Assembly: GCA_009782215.1 (NCBI GenBank)
Contig: WRKO01000015.1
Location: 1 to 57,982, forward strand
From: Oscillospiraceae bacterium
GTDB taxonomy: Bacteria > Bacillota > Clostridia > Oscillospirales > UBA929
Length of the DNA: 57,982 bases
Direction: 5' to 3'
Within the stretch, counting starts at the first letter, position 1. Every line of letters begins with the position of its first letter. The notes below the pieces were generated by a model that saw only the letters and a list, made by a program, of their open reading frames with translations, ran no database searches and was not told where the DNA came from. Below, in pieces: positions 33,198 through 41,891 of the stretch. A program made the translations under genes and the position numbers.

Positions 33198-33282
33198 AAA
33201 ATCTTGTCTTGCTTGCCAAAGCTGTATAACTCTGTTTTGGGATGTGTTATGATGACGGCATCCAAAAAACGGAGGTGTTATA

Positions 33283-34113
33283 ATGAGCGGCTCACAGCAA
33301 ATCAAGCTCCCTTTTATGTTTGTCGGGAAATTGCCATCGTTTCAAATTGAAATGGACGGGCATACGGAATGTTTTATCCTAGACAGCGGCGCTCCGCAAA
33401 TGGTTATCAACAGTAAATACGAAACGTGTACCGACGCTTTGCAATCCGTGAAAATAGCGGGCGCGGGCGGGGATACGAAAGAAGTGTTCCTGAAGAATGT
33501 GCCGCCGCTTTTGTGGGGAGAGCTGACCTTGCAAAATCAAACCGCGCTGGTACTCGACCTTTCGCACATGGAGGAAAAGCTGAACGTAAGAATACGCGGG
33601 CTGATCGGGTATACGGCCATCAAAGACTACGACATATTATACGATTACGCGCAAAGAACGGTAACGCTCATCAACCCGCAAGCGTCAAAAACAAACGAAA
33701 TGGGAACATCCTATCCCTTGCTGTTTTCGGCGCATCCGCACATACCAATCATCCCCGTTTCCATCAAAGGCGCTGTATATCATATGGGAATCGACTGCGG
33801 CGCGGAGGGAAATCTGTTAGATGCGCGGTGTCGGGAGCCATTGCATAACGCGGGCGCGTTTATGTTCGAAGAAGATACTGCATTGACGGACATTGCGCAG
33901 GCAGGCGCCGCAGTCAAAAGCGGCGCATTGGGGCCAGTCAGCATATATGAAAAGCTATGCTTTGATTCGATGCTTTTCGCGTTTTCCGACCTTTCGCACC
34001 TAAAAGCGCAGGGCGATGTAGAATTGGACGGTATTATCGGCTACGAAATGCTGTCAAGAGCAAAAACCTTGTTAAGCTATGCGCGAAGAGAAATATTTTT
34101 CGCCAAGTACTGA
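33283..34113 (+). CDS. Two-lobed retropepsin-like aspartic protease homologue
   Basis: 276 residues with two similar halves. Each half has an active-site-like motif ([13 protein letters not shown] near residue 30; [13 protein letters not shown] near residue 170) and, some 80 residues later, the hydrophobic-Gly segment of aspartic proteases ([40 protein letters not shown]). So one polypeptide seems to carry both lobes, where retroviral-type enzymes dimerise. DSG is acceptable for catalysis; DCG in the second lobe is unusual. No signal peptide, so cytoplasmic. Start ATG at 33283 after GGAGG. Activity is inferred only. Confidence 0.75.
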   Translation: MSGSQQIKLPFMFVGKLPSFQIEMDGHTECFILDSGAPQMVINSKYETCTDALQSVKIAGAGGDTKEVFLKNVPPLLWGELTLQNQTALVLDLSHMEEKLNVRIRGLIGYTAIKDYDILYDYAQRTVTLINPQASKTNEMGTSYPLLFSAHPHIPIIPVSIKGAVYHMGIDCGAEGNLLDARCREPLHNAGAFMFEEDTALTDIAQAGAAVKSGALGPVSIYEKLCFDSMLFAFSDLSHLKAQGDVELDGIIGYEMLSRAKTLLSYARREIFFAKY

Positions 34114-34139
34114 AAGCAAACCAAACAAGGAGGTTTCCC

Positions 34140-34823
34140 ATGCAAATCGACATTCTGACCCTCTTTCCCGAGAGCGTGGCTCAAATGCTGGGCGACTCGA
34201 TTATCGGGCGGGCGCAGAAGAAGGGCGCGGTTGCGATACGGGCGCACCAGATACGGGATTTTACGCAAAATAAGCAGAAGCAGGTGGACGACTACCCCTA
34301 CGGCGGCGGGCACGGGCTGATTATGCAGGCTGACCCGCTCTATCGGTGCTGGGAGCATGTGACGCAAACCCACGGGGAGGGGCGCACAATCTACCTTTCG
34401 CCGCAGGGCCGGGTGTTTTCGCAGACGGAAGCGCGGCGGCTGCTGGAATATCCCCGCCTGATTCTGGTTTGCGGGCATTACGAAGGGGTGGACGAGCGGT
34501 TTATCGAGGCGTGCGTGGATGAGGAAATTTCCATCGGCGACTATGTGATCACCGGCGGCGAGCTTGCCGCCTGCGTCGTCGCCGACGCCGTCTGCCGGAT
34601 GGTTCCGGGCGTGCTGCGCGACGAGACGGGTTTTACCGGCGAGAGCCACTGGGACGGCCTGCTGGAATACCCGCAGTATTCGCGGCCCGAGGTCTGGCGG
34701 GGGCGCGCCGTGCCGGAGGTGCTGCTAAGCGGCCACCACGCCAACATTGAGGCATGGCGGCGCGGACAGTCGGAGGCGCGCACACGGGAAAAACGGCCGG
34801 ATTTGCTGACATCTGATACGTAG
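34140..34823 (+). CDS. trmD: tRNA (guanine-37-N1)-methyltransferase
   Basis: 227 residues, SPOUT knot. [11 protein letters not shown] start, [27 protein letters not shown] and the knot [14 protein letters not shown] are all present. It methylates G37 of tRNAs reading CNN codons and prevents frameshifting. Start ATG at 34140 behind AAGGAGG. Separated from rimM by the inserted block; rplS, its usual follower, is absent. Confidence 0.96.
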   Translation: MQIDILTLFPESVAQMLGDSIIGRAQKKGAVAIRAHQIRDFTQNKQKQVDDYPYGGGHGLIMQADPLYRCWEHVTQTHGEGRTIYLSPQGRVFSQTEARRLLEYPRLILVCGHYEGVDERFIEACVDEEISIGDYVITGGELAACVVADAVCRMVPGVLRDETGFTGESHWDGLLEYPQYSRPEVWRGRAVPEVLLSGHHANIEAWRRGQSEARTREKRPDLLTSDT

Positions 34824-34826
34824 AGA

Positions 34827-34851
34827 CGGAGGTTTACCCTCCGTCTTTGGC
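34827..34851. terminator. Hairpin between convergent trmD and nucleotidyltransferase genes
   Basis: Eight-base arms GACGGAGG/CCTCCGTC with a 5-nt loop (34827-34847), followed on the plus strand by TTTGG only. It overlaps the stop of the minus gene. Probably a weak two-way terminator. Confidence 0.4.
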
Positions 34852-35619
34852 TGTGTATATGGCTTCCCCCGTCCTCCCGGCAAGCTCGTCAAACCATTCC
34901 CCCGCCAGAGGTATTTTCATGTCTATATCGTTTAGGCTGCTGATTTGCACGAAGTATTCGAGCCTTTCCCGCTCGGCCGCCGGGATATGCCGTGAGATAT
35001 GGACAAAACTGTAATCGGCGTGTGCCGGGGTATATATCAGCCGGAGAAGGTCGATAAGCGGCTCCAGCACATAGCGGTTGTAATAGGCATAGGCTTCGAG
35101 AACCTGCCCCCGGCGGACATATTTTTCCGCGCGAATATGCTGTGTTCGGCGGTACTTCGCTTCTTCAAATCGGTGCTTATTCCCTTCGGCAAACGCCGCA
35201 AGATCAAGCGGCTTATACCGGATGATGTTATCCTTGTCAAAAATCACCTTCACCGCTTCAACCGTGTCGTTTTCGTAGTAGGCGTATTCGTCCCGCGGGC
35301 GGCTGTGAAGCTGCCAGCAGAAGTCAATCATCAGGGTTTCGCTTGTCCCGGCGAGGCGGTATATCCGCTGGCGGATTTTCGGGTGGTCATGCCGCATAAC
35401 GTGCTTATACTCAATCGCGGCAAGCCCGGACAGGGCGTTTTCGACGGCTTCATCCGCCAGAGCCTCGTAATCGTCCTCAAAATCGACCCAGTAATCTATA
35501 TCACTGTATTCGTCAACCGTATTGGTCGCGTCCGCCCCTTCGAGCCAGAAAGCGTAGATATAGGGCAGCGGCTCCAGCGCTTTGCGCAGTGTTTCGGTGA
35601 TGATATGTCTGTCAATCAT
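34834..35619 (-). CDS. Nucleotidyltransferase-domain protein
   Basis: 261 residues. N-terminal Pol-beta-type nucleotidyltransferase with a GA-containing loop and the metal pair in EYSDIDYWVDF (about 39-49), then a helical C-terminal half rich in Tyr/Arg. Resembles aminoglycoside-type or MNT-like transferases; the substrate cannot be told. Start ATG at 35619 behind AAAGGAGA; the frame is open further upstream inside the next gene but without a ribosome site. Last gene of the minus run beginning with hprK. Confidence 0.8.
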   Translation of the reverse strand: MIDRHIITETLRKALEPLPYIYAFWLEGADATNTVDEYSDIDYWVDFEDDYEALADEAVENALSGLAAIEYKHVMRHDHPKIRQRIYRLAGTSETLMIDFCWQLHSRPRDEYAYYENDTVEAVKVIFDKDNIIRYKPLDLAAFAEGNKHRFEEAKYRRTQHIRAEKYVRRGQVLEAYAYYNRYVLEPLIDLLRLIYTPAHADYSFVHISRHIPAAERERLEYFVQISSLNDIDMKIPLAGEWFDELAGRTGEAIYTAKDGG

Positions 35620-35633
35620 TTGCGTCTCCTTTT

Positions 35634-37163
35634 TTATCGTTCGTTTACCGTCCAGTCCGCAAACCCCGCATAGGGATTGAAAAACGTCGGCGTCTGCCCG
35701 CTCAGCAGGCCGCGCTGCGAAATAAACTGCGTGCTGCGGAAGCAAACGGTCAACATGGGCAATTCCTCCGCCAGCACATCCCACACCGCGCCAAGGGCGT
35801 CCCGCTCCGCGCCGGTTTGCGGCTCCGCCGCCGCCAGCCTGCCGAGCGCTTCGCGCATGGCGGCGCTTTCGCTCACGCCGAAGGCGAAGGCCCCGCCGGG
35901 CAGCAAAAACTCGCTCGGGTCAAGGTTAGGGGAAAGCCGCGCTTCGGCGTAATACAAGTCAAAATCCCCGCTGAACAGGGCGTCGTCGTAGTCCTCCCTG
36001 CCGAGGAGGCGAAGGCGGACGGCAAATCCGGCGGAGCGCAGATTTTCCGCCAACAGCTCCGCCATTTGCGCGCGGGCGGCGTTCTCCGCTCCCGCGATGA
36101 AGTCCAGCTCCGGCAAGGCGGACACCCCGGCAAGCATGCGCGCCGCCTCGCCCGAGTCAAAACGGTAGGCCATCGCGGAACGCTCAAGATACAGCGGCGA
36201 AACGGGCGGCACGGGCAGCACAGCCAGCGCCGCGTCCTCGCCGTATACCCGCTCCAAGGCGCCGCGCCTGTCGAGGGCCAGCGATATCGCGAGACGGAGC
36301 TGCGCCCTGTCCAGCGGGCGGCGGGCGGTGTTGAAGCCGATATACTGCATCAGCGCGCCGGGAATGCTTATCTTGTCGTAGCCGGTATGGACGCCGGGCG
36401 AAAGGGTGTCCCATAGGTCGGCGGGCATCATGGCTATATAGCCGTATTGAAAAGAATAGACCAGCGTTCCGGCGTCTTCAGCGTCTACCAGCTCAATCCG
36501 CCCCGCGGGGAGCGGCTTGTGTTGCCACCAGCCCTCAAAGGGGAGCAGATAGTTCCCCTCCTCGGACAAAACGGCGCGGTATGGCCCCGTCCCGGGCGGG
36601 ACAGGGTTCGTACTCTCGCGTATGATTGGAAAATCAAAGAGCGCCGCCGCATTGAAAACGGGGTCGCTCATGGTAATCAAAACCGTCCCGTCGCTCTGCG
36701 CCGTTACGGACAGCACCGGGGACAGCCTTTCGGCATACAGTCCGCCGGGACGCCGCGCCCGCGTAAACGAATAGACCACGTCGGCGGCGGTCAGCGGGCT
36801 TCCGTCGTGAAATAAAACATCCTCTCGAAGGAAGACGGTGAAGCGGAGGTTGTCCTCCGTTTCCATCGTCTCGCACAGCAGCGGCAGGGGCGTGAACCGC
36901 CCGTCAAGCTCAAAAAGCCCCTCATAGCAAAGCCGCGCCGCATGGGCGTTGTGACGCCTCGTGCCGGCGAGGGGGTGAAATCCGCCGGAGGGCGAGAAGG
37001 CAATGCCGAACGAGAGCGCCTGCGGCGCGGGGTTGGGCAGGACAATCGGCGGCGGGGAAGGCGACGGCTCCGGCGTGATGGGGAGGTAGGGATAGGGAAA
37101 AAACGTGTCCATACAGCCCGAAAGCAGCAGCCATACGCACAACAAAACCGGCAAACGCTTCAT
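35634..37163 (-). CDS. Peptide-type ABC transporter substrate-binding lipoprotein (SBP family 5)
   Basis: 509 residues. Lipoprotein signal with lipobox LLSGC (Cys17), a Pro-rich spacer, then a family 5 binding-protein fold: FTVFLREDVLFHDGSPLTAADVVYSF is its hallmark, and YIGFNTARRPLDRAQLRLAISLALDR follows. It would bind peptides or similar ligands outside the membrane. No permease or ATPase gene is adjacent. The ATG overlaps the rapZ stop. Where Firmicutes usually have yvcK and whiA after rapZ, this lineage has this gene. Confidence 0.88.
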   Translation of the reverse strand: MKRLPVLLCVWLLLSGCMDTFFPYPYLPITPEPSPSPPPIVLPNPAPQALSFGIAFSPSGGFHPLAGTRRHNAHAARLCYEGLFELDGRFTPLPLLCETMETEDNLRFTVFLREDVLFHDGSPLTAADVVYSFTRARRPGGLYAERLSPVLSVTAQSDGTVLITMSDPVFNAAALFDFPIIRESTNPVPPGTGPYRAVLSEEGNYLLPFEGWWQHKPLPAGRIELVDAEDAGTLVYSFQYGYIAMMPADLWDTLSPGVHTGYDKISIPGALMQYIGFNTARRPLDRAQLRLAISLALDRRGALERVYGEDAALAVLPVPPVSPLYLERSAMAYRFDSGEAARMLAGVSALPELDFIAGAENAARAQMAELLAENLRSAGFAVRLRLLGREDYDDALFSGDFDLYYAEARLSPNLDPSEFLLPGGAFAFGVSESAAMREALGRLAAAEPQTGAERDALGAVWDVLAEELPMLTVCFRSTQFISQRGLLSGQTPTFFNPYAGFADWTVNER

Positions 37164-38053
37164 TCCTCCGCCCTCACCCTTGCCGGGTCGCGCAGTATGT
37201 CGCGGTGGGAAAGCACGGCTTGGTGTCCGCGTTCCCGCAGATCGTCGGACAAAGCCTTGGCAACCATCACGCTGCGGTGCCTTCCGCCCGTGCAGCCGAC
37301 CGATATCACCAGCCCGCTCCTGCCCTCCTCGGTGAATTGCGGCAGCAGGAACGCCATTATCTCTTTCAGCCGCGCTAAGAAATCCTGCGTTTGCGGCCAG
37401 CGGCTGATGAACTCCTTCACCGGCTCGTCCAAGCCGGACAGGGCGCGCAGCTCGGCCATATGATAGGGGTTGGGCAAAAAGCGCACGTCAAAAACCAAAT
37501 CGCTCTCCATTGGCAGCCCGTACTTAAACCCGAACGAAACCACCGTAACCATAAGGGGACGGCGGGCCGCGCCGGTCAACATCCCTTCCAGTTGGTTCCG
37601 CAGGGCGACGGGAGAGAGACGGGAGGTATCGAGGACAAAGTCCGCGTTCTCCCTGACCGGAATGAGGAGCGCTTCCTCCCTCTCGACGGCGTTCACCAGC
37701 GGCTCCCCGTTCTGATGGAGCGGATGGCGGCGCCGGGTTTCTTTATAGCGGCGGAGGATGACCTCCGGGGTGGATTCGACGTAAAGGATACGGGTATCGC
37801 AGTTCATGGCGCGGATAAGCTCCAGTGAGTGAAAAAGCGCGTCAAAGGTTTGTCCGGCCCGGACGTCGGTGACCAGCGCCACCCGCTCGTACGGAGCCCT
37901 GTCCAGAGCGGCGCTCTTGGCATACAGCTCGGCAAAGGCGGGGATGAGGGTCACCGGCATGTTGTCCACCGCGTAATACCCCAAATCCTCCACCGTTTTC
38001 AAAACCATGCTTTTCCCGGCGCCCGACAGGCCGGAGATAATCAGAAACTCCAC
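37160..38053 (-). CDS. rapZ: RapZ/YvcJ nucleotide-binding RNase adaptor
   Basis: 297 residues. Walker A GLSGAGKS at 8-15, then VEDLGYYAVDNMP, the family mark, and the C-terminal CTGGRHRSV block. In Firmicutes YvcJ binds nucleotides and affects competence; in E. coli RapZ steers RNase E. Start GTG at 38053, inside the last 13 bases of murB; a longer open frame is unused. Confidence 0.94.
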   Translation of the reverse strand: MEFLIISGLSGAGKSMVLKTVEDLGYYAVDNMPVTLIPAFAELYAKSAALDRAPYERVALVTDVRAGQTFDALFHSLELIRAMNCDTRILYVESTPEVILRRYKETRRRHPLHQNGEPLVNAVEREEALLIPVRENADFVLDTSRLSPVALRNQLEGMLTGAARRPLMVTVVSFGFKYGLPMESDLVFDVRFLPNPYHMAELRALSGLDEPVKEFISRWPQTQDFLARLKEIMAFLLPQFTEEGRSGLVISVGCTGGRHRSVMVAKALSDDLRERGHQAVLSHRDILRDPARVRAEE

Positions 38054-38883
38054 TCGATGTCCCCCAGTAACCGGACCTCCGGCTCCAATTCCACGCCCGT
38101 CCGCCTGAAAACCGTCTCCCGCGCCAGCGCCGCCAGCCGCAAGACGTCTAGACAAGCCGCCCCGCCCGTATTGACGATAAACCCGGCGTGTTTTTCCGAA
38201 ATCTGCGCGCCGCCGACGCGTGTTCCCTTCAATCCGCAGCGGTCAATCAGCTCCGCCGCGTAGCCGCCCTCGGGACGCCGGAAAAAGCTGCCCGCGCTGG
38301 GAAGGCTGACCGGCTGTTTCTGGTTCCGCCGGACGCGCAGCTCATCCATCCGCGCCGTGATGACCTCCCGGTCGCCCTCCGCCAGCTTGAGCGTGACCTC
38401 CAAAACCGTCCATTCCGGGCGGCTGTGGAAAACACTGCGGCGGTAGGCAAAATCAAAGTCCCTGACCGTAACGGCGTCGTTTCCGTCGAACACCAGCGCC
38501 TCTGTCACCACTTGCGACATCTCGCCGTCATACGCGCCCGCGTTCATCACCGCGGCGCCGCCCACCGAGCCGGGAATCCCGCTGCTCCATTCCAAACCGC
38601 TCAGGCCGCGCTTGGCCGCGGCCCGCGCCAGCTCTGGCAGTCCCGCGCCGCAGCCCGCCCTCACCGTCACGCCGTCGAAGGTGATGCGGTTGAGGTTTGC
38701 CGTGCGGATGATGGGGGCGCTTACGCCCTCGTCGGCGGCCAGCAGATTGCTCCCGCCGCCCAGCACCACCGCGCCCTCCAGCCCGCGCAGCAGTTCTATC
38801 GCCCGTTCCGTGTCCGACGGCTCGTATAAGCGGCCGCACGGGCCGCCGATGCGAAAGGTCGTCAGATGGCTCAGCAATGTCAC
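38041..38883 (-). CDS. murB: UDP-N-acetylenolpyruvoylglucosamine reductase
   Basis: 280 residues, a little short at the N-terminus (it starts at the TTFRIGGP block). FAD site VLGGGSNLL, WSSGIPGSVGGAAVMNAGAY, catalytic Ser in GSFFRRPEGGYAAELID, and the late Glu in LEPEVRLLG. It makes UDP-MurNAc for peptidoglycan. Start GTG at 38883 overlaps the ROK stop. Confidence 0.95.
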   Translation of the reverse strand: MTLLSHLTTFRIGGPCGRLYEPSDTERAIELLRGLEGAVVLGGGSNLLAADEGVSAPIIRTANLNRITFDGVTVRAGCGAGLPELARAAAKRGLSGLEWSSGIPGSVGGAAVMNAGAYDGEMSQVVTEALVFDGNDAVTVRDFDFAYRRSVFHSRPEWTVLEVTLKLAEGDREVITARMDELRVRRNQKQPVSLPSAGSFFRRPEGGYAAELIDRCGLKGTRVGGAQISEKHAGFIVNTGGAACLDVLRLAALARETVFRRTGVELEPEVRLLGDIEWSF

Positions 38884-39800
38884 AGCAGGGCCGCTCCTAT
38901 AATCCCCGCGTCGTTGCCCAGCTCGGCAAGACGGAGGACGGTTTTGCGCTCTCCCACGTCAAAGCACTCCGGCTCAAGCAACGGCTCCAAACGCTCAATC
39001 AGCGTCTGCCCCTCGTTCGCGATGCCGCCGCCGAGACAGAGTACGGCCGGCTGGAACAGATTGATGAGGTTGGCAAGCCCGCAGGCGGTATAGGAGAGAT
39101 ATGCGCTCACCACAGCGCCCGCCGCCGCGTCGCCCCGCCGCTCCGCCGCAAACGCCGTGCGCCCGCTCACCTTGCCCATATCGCGGGTGATTTTGTGCAT
39201 CAAGCTGTCCGGGGCGCGCTCCATCGCCTCTTTGGTCATCCGAATCAGCCCGGTCGCCGACGTATAAGCCTCCCAGCAGCCCTTCCGGCCGCAGGTGCAC
39301 AGCGCGCCATCCTTCACGATTACGGTATGCCCGACCTCGCCGGCCATGCCGTTGAAGCCGTCATAAATCTCCCCGCCGATGATGATGCCGCCGCCCACGC
39401 CCGTGCCGAGCGTGACAAGAATCATGCTCTCGCGGCCCTTGGCGGCGCCCGCCCGCGCTTCGCCCAGCGCCGCGGCGTTGGCGTCGTTCCCGATTTTCAC
39501 AAGGACACCCAGCCGTTCGCTCAGCATGTCCGCGAGAGGGACATTGCGGAAATGCAGATTATTGGAAAAAACAACCACGCCCGCGCTTGCGTCAATCGAG
39601 CCGGGAGACCCGACGCCCGCGCTCTCAATCGTCTCAACCCCGGCCTTTTGGCACAGCGACCGTGTCAAATCGGCCATAGCGCTCACAATCGCGTCCGCGC
39701 CCGCCGGCGTCCTCACGCTGTCCTTGGCGATGATGGCGCAGGACACATCAACCAAACCGGCGGCAATGTTGGTGCCGCCCAAATCTATACCGATACGCAT
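38880..39800 (-). CDS. ROK-family sugar kinase (glucokinase-like)
   Basis: 306 residues. ATP loop GIDLGGTNIAAGLVD, substrate region GNDANAAALGEA, the LGTGVGGGIIIGG loop, and the ROK zinc motif CTCGRKGCWEAY (three Cys plus the preceding His). It phosphorylates glucose or a related hexose. ATG at 39800 after GGGGG. Sits between hprK and murB, a link of carbon control with wall precursor supply. Confidence 0.92.
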   Translation of the reverse strand: MRIGIDLGGTNIAAGLVDVSCAIIAKDSVRTPAGADAIVSAMADLTRSLCQKAGVETIESAGVGSPGSIDASAGVVVFSNNLHFRNVPLADMLSERLGVLVKIGNDANAAALGEARAGAAKGRESMILVTLGTGVGGGIIIGGEIYDGFNGMAGEVGHTVIVKDGALCTCGRKGCWEAYTSATGLIRMTKEAMERAPDSLMHKITRDMGKVSGRTAFAAERRGDAAAGAVVSAYLSYTACGLANLINLFQPAVLCLGGGIANEGQTLIERLEPLLEPECFDVGERKTVLRLAELGNDAGIIGAALL

Positions 39801-39815
39801 ACGGTAACCCCCTTG

Positions 39816-40763
39816 TTACTTGCTGCCCTGTGTCTTGAAATACGTATCCAGTCTCTCGGTCAGCTCCCGCGCGGCGTTGTAGCCCATCTTCTTGTGGCGG
39901 TTGTTCATCGCCGCCACTTCGATGATAACGGCCAAGTTGCGCCCCGGCTTGACCGGAACAACCAGCGAGGTGATGTCCACGTCAAGCAGGGTGGTGGTCA
40001 TCTCATCCAAGCCAAGCCTGTCGTAAACGGTTTTGTCGTTCCACGGTTCTAAGTTGATAATCAGGTCAATCTTCTCGGTGGGTTTGACCGCGCCCATACC
40101 GAAGATACGGCGCACGTCAATCACGCCGATGCCTCGCATCTCCACAAAGTGGCGTATCATTTCCGGCGCGCTGCCCACCAGCGTCTTGGCGCTTACCTTT
40201 TTGATTTCCACGGCGTCGTCGGCAATCAGGCGGTGTCCGCGCTTGACCAGCTCAATGGCCGTCTCGCTCTTGCCCACGCCGGAGTCGCCCAGCAGTAAAA
40301 TCCCCTCGCCGTAGACCTCGACCAGCACGCCGTGGCGGGTAATCCGCTGTGCCAGAGACACCTTGAGGCTGGCGATAAGCGCGCTGACAATCGAAGACGT
40401 GGTTTCCTCCGTGCGCAGCAACGGAACGCCGTAGGCCCCGGCCATCTCCGTACATTCGGCAAACGGCTCCAGCCCGCGCGAGAGGATAAGGGCGGGGATT
40501 TTGCGCTTCATCAGCTTCTCAAAGCCTGCCCGTCTTTTCTCCGGCGTAAACCGTTCGACAAAGGTCGTCTCCACCATCCCGATGACTTGCAGCCGCGAGG
40601 CTTCAAAATGGTCGAAAAAGCCGGCGAGCTGGAGTCCGGGACGGTTGACGTCGTCTGTGGTGACCATGATATCGTCCAGATGCTCCGGCGCGTGCAGGAC
40701 TTCAAGGTTAAACTCCTTAATCAGCGCCGTCAGCGGTACGGCGTAAGAGGTGATTTCGTCCAT
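39816..40763 (-). CDS. hprK: HPr kinase/phosphorylase
   Basis: 315 residues. Walker A GDSGVGKSETA (about 155-165), then the signature MRGIGVIDVRRIFGMGAV. It phosphorylates Ser46 of HPr and so governs carbon catabolite control through CcpA. Heads a run hprK-ROK-murB-rapZ with gaps of 15 bases or overlaps. Confidence 0.96.
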   Translation of the reverse strand: MDEITSYAVPLTALIKEFNLEVLHAPEHLDDIMVTTDDVNRPGLQLAGFFDHFEASRLQVIGMVETTFVERFTPEKRRAGFEKLMKRKIPALILSRGLEPFAECTEMAGAYGVPLLRTEETTSSIVSALIASLKVSLAQRITRHGVLVEVYGEGILLLGDSGVGKSETAIELVKRGHRLIADDAVEIKKVSAKTLVGSAPEMIRHFVEMRGIGVIDVRRIFGMGAVKPTEKIDLIINLEPWNDKTVYDRLGLDEMTTTLLDVDITSLVVPVKPGRNLAVIIEVAAMNNRHKKMGYNAARELTERLDTYFKTQGSK

Positions 40764-40772
40764 ATCCTATGC

Positions 40773-41891
40773 CTAGCCCGCCAATTCGGCATTGAGGGTC
40801 TTCAGTCTCTCGATGATATCAATCCTTTGCGGACAGACGCTTTCGCAGACGCCGCAGGCGGTGCAGGCCGACATTTGGTTTTCTGGATTGACAAACTCTT
40901 TGTAATTGGCCAGATACCATGAATACCCGAACCGCACCACGTCGTTTTTGCCGCCGAACAGCCTTGGTATCGGAATCGACTGCGGGCATTTGTCGCAGTA
41001 GTTACATTCGGTGCAGGGAATCAGGGGCAGCTTCTTAAAAGCGTCCATCGCGTCCTCAATGACCGCCCGCTCCGTATCCGTCAGAGGGTTGAGCGGGGAG
41101 AAGAGGCGGATATTCTCATTCACCTGATCCATATTGCTCATGCCGCTCAGCACCACGTCCACGCCGGGCAGGCTTCCCACCCAGCGCAGCGCCCACGACG
41201 CCGTCGTGACATGGGGATTGGCGCGCTCGAAAACCTTCATAATGTCCGGGTGGCAGCGGGCAAGCCCGCCCCCGCGCACCGGCTCCATGACAACCAGCGG
41301 TATGCCGCGCTCGGTCACGGCCGTGTAGAGCTTTTTGCCGTCGAGGGCGTACCAGTCGTAGTAGCTGAGCTGAATCATGCAGAAATCCCAGTCAAAGCCG
41401 TCCAGTACTTTGGGCAAATCGTCCGCCGCCCCGTGATAGGAAAAGCCGTTGTAACGGACACGCCCGTCCCGCTTCATCCGGGTGATGACCTCGTCGGCGC
41501 CCAGCCGCGCCATATGGTCGATGCTGCCGCCGTTGATGCCGTGCATCAGGTAGAAGTCGATATAGTCCGATCCCAGCTTTTTCTGCTGCGCGTCAAAAAA
41601 GCCCTGCGTGTCGCCCGACTTTTCCGCCTCGCCCAGCGGCATTTTGGTGGCGATGGTGAACGAATCGCGCGCGTATCGCTCAATGAGGGCGCGCCTCGCG
41701 AAATGCTCGCTCTCGCCGCCGTGGTAGAAAAACGCCGTGTCGTAGTATGTGACGCCCGCGCCCATCAGCTTATCCACCAAGGCTTCGGCGGCGGCATACT
41801 CAATCCCGTTTTCGCCGCTCGGCAGACGCATCAGCCCCATGCCGAGCCGGGACACGTTTTCGCCGATTTTCGGCATAATCCGTTTGTCCAT
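40773..41891 (-). CDS. Aldo/keto reductase with C-terminal 2x[4Fe-4S] domain
   Basis: 372 residues. Residues 1-270 are an aldo/keto reductase barrel with catalytic Asp/Tyr (YDTAFFYHGG) and the downstream Lys/His regions (IATKMPLG, LMHGI). Residues 285-365 carry two cysteine clusters: CTECNYCDKCP and, later, CTACGVCESVCP. This fusion is common in anaerobes and probably passes electrons from ferredoxin. Substrate unknown. Coupled to fba by a TAATG overlap. Confidence 0.92.
   Translation of the reverse strand: MDKRIMPKIGENVSRLGMGLMRLPSGENGIEYAAAEALVDKLMGAGVTYYDTAFFYHGGESEHFARRALIERYARDSFTIATKMPLGEAEKSGDTQGFFDAQQKKLGSDYIDFYLMHGINGGSIDHMARLGADEVITRMKRDGRVRYNGFSYHGAADDLPKVLDGFDWDFCMIQLSYYDWYALDGKKLYTAVTERGIPLVVMEPVRGGGLARCHPDIMKVFERANPHVTTASWALRWVGSLPGVDVVLSGMSNMDQVNENIRLFSPLNPLTDTERAVIEDAMDAFKKLPLIPCTECNYCDKCPQSIPIPRLFGGKNDVVRFGYSWYLANYKEFVNPENQMSACTACGVCESVCPQRIDIIERLKTLNAELAG

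Noticed and set aside
33200..33260. TATGAT promoter directly before the aspartic-protease gene
   Set aside because: A -10-like hexamer at 33248-33253 exists, but no -35 at a usable distance; an extended transcript from the LytTR gene is as likely.
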